From Paenibacillaceae bacterium (GTDB lineage: Bacteria; Bacillota; Bacilli; Paenibacillales; Paenibacillaceae), in the NCBI GenBank assembly GCA_004134985.1, contig REGQ01000060.1:1-64000 (forward strand): a DNA stretch of 64,000 bases, read 5' to 3'. Position numbers and translations under genes: made by a program. Numbering within the stretch: position 1 is the stretch's first letter; each line of letters opens with the position of its first letter. Under the pieces are notes generated by a model. It was not told the origin of the DNA and searched no databases. It saw nothing but the letters and a program-made list of their open reading frames with translations. Below, in pieces: positions 61,234 through 64,000 of the stretch.

Positions 61234-62927
61234 CAAAGTATAGGAATGCGGTTCCCCCCTTTCATTTCTGGATAGCTTTTTTTGTTTAATCATCTTACTC
61301 TCCACCGAATTCGTAAAGCCTGTTTTATAAATAAACATTAATCTATGCGGGTCAGACTGTGCAGGATCAGTTGAATCCCCTACAATAACCTTCTCTACAA
61401 TGCTCTCAAATACATTGCGGTCAAAAGAAGAAAGCACCTCATACTTTTGCAGCACCTTTCTAAGATGCTCCAGTCTCTTCTCCACATCCAATTCCTGCCG
61501 CGAGCTTTGCTCTAGCTGCGCCTGCTCATTTAACAACTCACTAAGCTGGCTCTCCAACTCCGCATATTTGCTCTCATAGGTAGCTCGATCTATTTTCTCA
61601 TCTAAGCACAGGTCCATGAGCTTACAACGCTTTTGCTCCATGAGCTTGATTTCATTATTCACTTTATTTAATTTCCTCAAATGGTTCTGGTTACCGAGAA
61701 CAGTCTCCATGTGCTTCATCAGCTCATCTAATACATCCATATGATTGCTGCACAATCTTCTGTAGGATTCAAGAAAAGCACTCTCAATGACATTTTCAAT
61801 TACAGCCTTGCTATGAGGACAATACTTCTTTTCTTTTTTGGTTGCCGTCACAAATTGCCAAATCGTCTTTTCATGCGTCGTACCGCTATGCCAATTACGC
61901 CTGGATAAGTTACTACCGCAAAACGCACACTCCAGCTTGCTGCTAAAAGCAAATTTCCTGCTGTATTTATCGCGTTTCCCTTTTTCAACGCCTCTTAGTC
62001 TTGCTCCTCTTCGATGCAAAATAGCCTGTGCTTTTTCAAAAACCTCTTCACTCACTATTGGCTCATGATGATTCCTAATGTAAAACTGGTCTTCTTCGCC
62101 ATAATTCTCCAGTCTTCTCTTTGAGATCGGATCAACGGTAAAGGTCTTTCCTTGAAGCAAATCGCCCTTGTACTTTTCGTTTTTAACGATACCAAGAATC
62201 GCTGTATCTTGCCAATTGCTTCGACCCGACCTCGTTTTATAGCCCGCGGCGGTTAATTCCTTAGCAATCATATAAGCTCCGTAGCCCGCTATGTAACGCT
62301 CGAATATATAACGAACCATTCGGCTTCCTTTTCATTTATAGATATTTTCTTTGTCTGTACATCATAATCATAGCCCAAGCAGCTTTGAAAGCCAACTAGC
62401 TCACCGCGCTTCATTTTCATCTTCAAGCCCTTTTTCACGTTGGAGGATATATTTTCAACCTCTTGCTGTGCCACTGAGCTTAAAATGACCAATAATAATT
62501 CGCCATCCATTGTCATGGTATTAATGTTCTCGTCTTCAAAGAATACAGCTATATTCTGCTCCTTCAGCATCCGTACATACTTGAGTGTATCCAATGTATT
62601 TCGAGCAAATCGGGAAATGGACTTGGTAATAACCATATCAATTTTTCCATTCATGCAATCATCAATCATACGTTGGAAGTTCTCACGCTTGTTGACCTGT
62701 GTTCCAGTTACTGCCTCATCTGCGTAAATATCAACAAGCTGCCAATCCGAACGTTTGTTTACCAGCTCAGTGTAATAGGCAACCTGCGATTTATAGCTGC
62801 TAAGCTGTTCCTCTGTATCCGTGCTTACTCTTGCATATGGGGCTACTCTTAAAATATCGGAAAGCCCTCCAGTTTTTCGGTCAGTTATTTTGCGGCTGGC
62901 CTTAATCACTTCAACTTCATATGCCAT
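61201..62927 (-). pseudogene. Large serine recombinase, split by a single frameshift
   Basis: Part 1 (62289-62927): catalytic domain with the nucleophile in YARVSTD, and SRFARNTLD. Part 2 (61201-62319): the recombinase domain, zinc ribbon (CAFCGSNLSRRN), coiled coil (about 190-270) and C-terminus. Part 1 ends ...NEKEAEWFVIYSSVT while part 2 opens with MVRYIFERYIAGYG. Restoring one base in GAATGGTTCG gives the family-typical EAEVVRYIFE. Large serine recombinases perform integration and excision of mobile elements at att sites without high-energy cofactors. If the frameshift is real the enzyme is dead, freezing the island. The C-terminus is altered by fusion into scar R9. Confidence 0.85.
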
Positions 62928-63001
62928 TGTTAATCCTCCTTCAGCTCTTATTATCTCGGAATCAGTATAATAAGACTGGGTGCAATCAACAATTGTGCGA
63001 A

Positions 63002-63148
63002 TCAGGTTGTCAGGTCGGAAATCACACCATAGTCTTTCATGATCTTGTTTTTGAGCGCATGAAATTCCTGTTCAGTAATCAGGGATATGGACAATAGCTG
63101 CTTAAGCATAGCAATTTGCATGCTATATCGGATTAAATTATGCTTCAT
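63002..63148 (-). CDS. Small SHOCT-like protein upstream of the recombinase
   Basis: 48 residues from the ATG at 63148 (GGGAGGTATCGT upstream); the frame extends further but without a ribosome site. The C-terminal part (LKQLLSISLITEQEFHALKN) has the SHOCT pattern, a short helix pair seen in proteins that bind larger partners. It is 75 bases ahead of the large serine recombinase on the same strand. Small genes like this regularly precede such recombinases in Firmicutes elements, so a helper or directionality role is plausible. Confidence 0.65.
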   Translation of the reverse strand: MKHNLIRYSMQIAMLKQLLSISLITEQEFHALKNKIMKDYGVISDLTT

Positions 63149-63187
63149 ACGATACCTCCCAATAAAAAAATCGAGAACATTCATCAT

Positions 63188-63758
63188 TCAAGGGATTCGT
63201 TTAAGAAAACAAATAGGTATGCACGAGCTTGAATGAAAGGGGCATACGAATGCCCCTTCTCCTCTGTTTTGGTTTGACAATTTACTTATCCGGCGAACGA
63301 TGGTTAGTCGTTCTCATAGGTTTCTAACCTCTCCCAGGTTCTCTGCGAGCTGCCCCCGTTGCGATAAGCTGTGGCTGGACAGAAGTATCATTATTTCTCC
63401 GTATGGATCATCGCCTTAAATGGAACCATCATTTATTTGCTGCATGGCAAAAATCGCTCGCATCCTATTCATATAGTTAAGATGGTCATGGCGCACCTAC
63501 AGGTTGGCTTTCTCCTTTTGGAGCACGCGAAGAATGTACCGGATAAGATAGTATTTTGTTTTCAAGGTGCGATGAGGTTTTATCCCTCTACCTATCATTT
63601 CAATTTTCAATCAAAATCGGACCCTCATAAATATAAAAATCTGCAGGATGAAACTGAGGAGTTTATTCTCTGAGGATAGTAAGGCCTTATAAGCTCAAGC
63701 AGATGCCGCTAAGAAAAATTAATTCACCTTAAAATAGAATAATTTAATAACAATGTAG
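63188..63758. other. Right-end region with uncertain frame
   Basis: A plus-strand frame (63371-63673, GTG start) ends VPDKIVFCFQGAMRFYPSTY, then HFNFQSKSD. The second half looks protein-like, but I find neither a good ribosome site nor a family. Nothing else is visible here. Confidence 0.35.
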
Positions 63759-63881
63759 AACCAAATTGGGGATGACGAAGATACATACGATGAACTTTTG
63801 GAGATTTTTGATGAAGTTTGTGAACTCATCAGAGAGCGTATAAGACGGGAGGATTGGGCATTAGATTTAATTTCCAACTAA
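63759..63881 (+). CDS. Possible 40-residue acidic small protein (start unclear)
   Basis: The frame NQIGDDEDTYDELLEIFDEV, then CELIRERIRREDWALDLISN-stop, is highly helical and charged. It ends 4 bases before a perfect terminator hairpin. No ATG, GTG or TTG in frame lies upstream before a TAG at 63756, so it is either the end of a frameshifted gene or starts at ATT. Confidence 0.4.
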   Translation, partial: NQIGDDEDTYDELLEIFDEVCELIRERIRREDWALDLISN

Positions 63882-63885
63882 CGTT

Positions 63886-63917
63886 AAGCTCTCAAGATTA
63901 AAATATCTTGAGAGCTT
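63886..63917 (+). terminator. Strong terminator
   Basis: AAGCTCTCAAGAT / ATCTTGAGAGCTT, a 13-bp perfect stem with a 6-base loop, followed by GTATAC. It terminates the small frame before it. Confidence 0.8.
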
Positions 63918-64000
63918 GTATACTGACAGTAGATTGAGGATCATAATACACCCTATTATTGAATATTTATTTCTGAGCTACTTTTCATCAGCTTCCACTC

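Overview
The window looks like chromosome from a Paenibacillus-type Gram-positive bacterium. The evidence is three-copy S-layer homology (SLH) cassettes on very large secreted proteins, strong GGAGG ribosome sites, lipoproteins with PQQ-like propellers, a LytTR-DUF3021 pair, a BlaI-BlaR1 pair and many MFS/TetR/MarR/MerR modules. The region is accessory: many genes are truncated or frameshifted, and most are transcribed leftwards.

Layout. 0.3-2.3 kb: an MFS exporter and its TetR regulator, with three copies of one operator. 2.4-10.6 kb: a 2746-residue SLH-anchored beta-helix protein. 11.3-18.4 kb: an uncharacterised protein, an APH-type kinase, a CD3324-like small protein, a membrane alpha/beta hydrolase, LytTR + DUF3021 and a GNAT enzyme. 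18.9-23.6 kb: a two-gene McrBC-type restriction system (McrB-like GTPase plus DUF2357/PD-(D/E)XK nuclease). 24.6-30.1 kb: a type I-C interference operon (cas3-cas5-cas8c/cas11c-cas7) with no cas4-cas1-cas2 and only one degenerate CRISPR repeat. 30.8-39.2 kb: small cargo genes (NAD-binding remnant, DUF1877, VanZ, signal peptidase I, PQQ lipoprotein, CPBP protease + MerR). 39.4-46.7 kb: IS4 and SLH fragments, then a tandemly duplicated histidine kinase/response regulator pair around a repeat-propeller gene. 47.3-52.2 kb: an RCC1 pseudogene and a lamin-tail/phytase-like/SLH protein. 52.4-56.9 kb: TetR + ketopantoate-reductase-like gene, an amidohydrolase remnant, and aldo/keto reductase + MarR. 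57.6-63.2 kb: BlaR1-BlaI, resolvase and large serine recombinase remnants, and a frameshifted large serine recombinase with its small upstream gene.

The main structural signal is a short sequence that recurs at least nine times between 11.3 and 61.2 kb, always in the same orientation. Read on the minus strand, most copies encode a C-terminus like (T/A)HVECCVLLVRE-stop. Several are followed by a conserved GCCACATTTACCTG stretch and a hairpin. This matches the C-terminal signature of the TrmA/RlmD family of rRNA m5U methyltransferases. The copies partition the window into modules: one holds the McrBC system with other genes, another holds exactly the CRISPR-Cas interference operon. I interpret this as repeated serine-recombinase integration at the 3' end of rlmD, leaving a row of attachment-site scars. 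The intact rlmD would lie to the right of the window.
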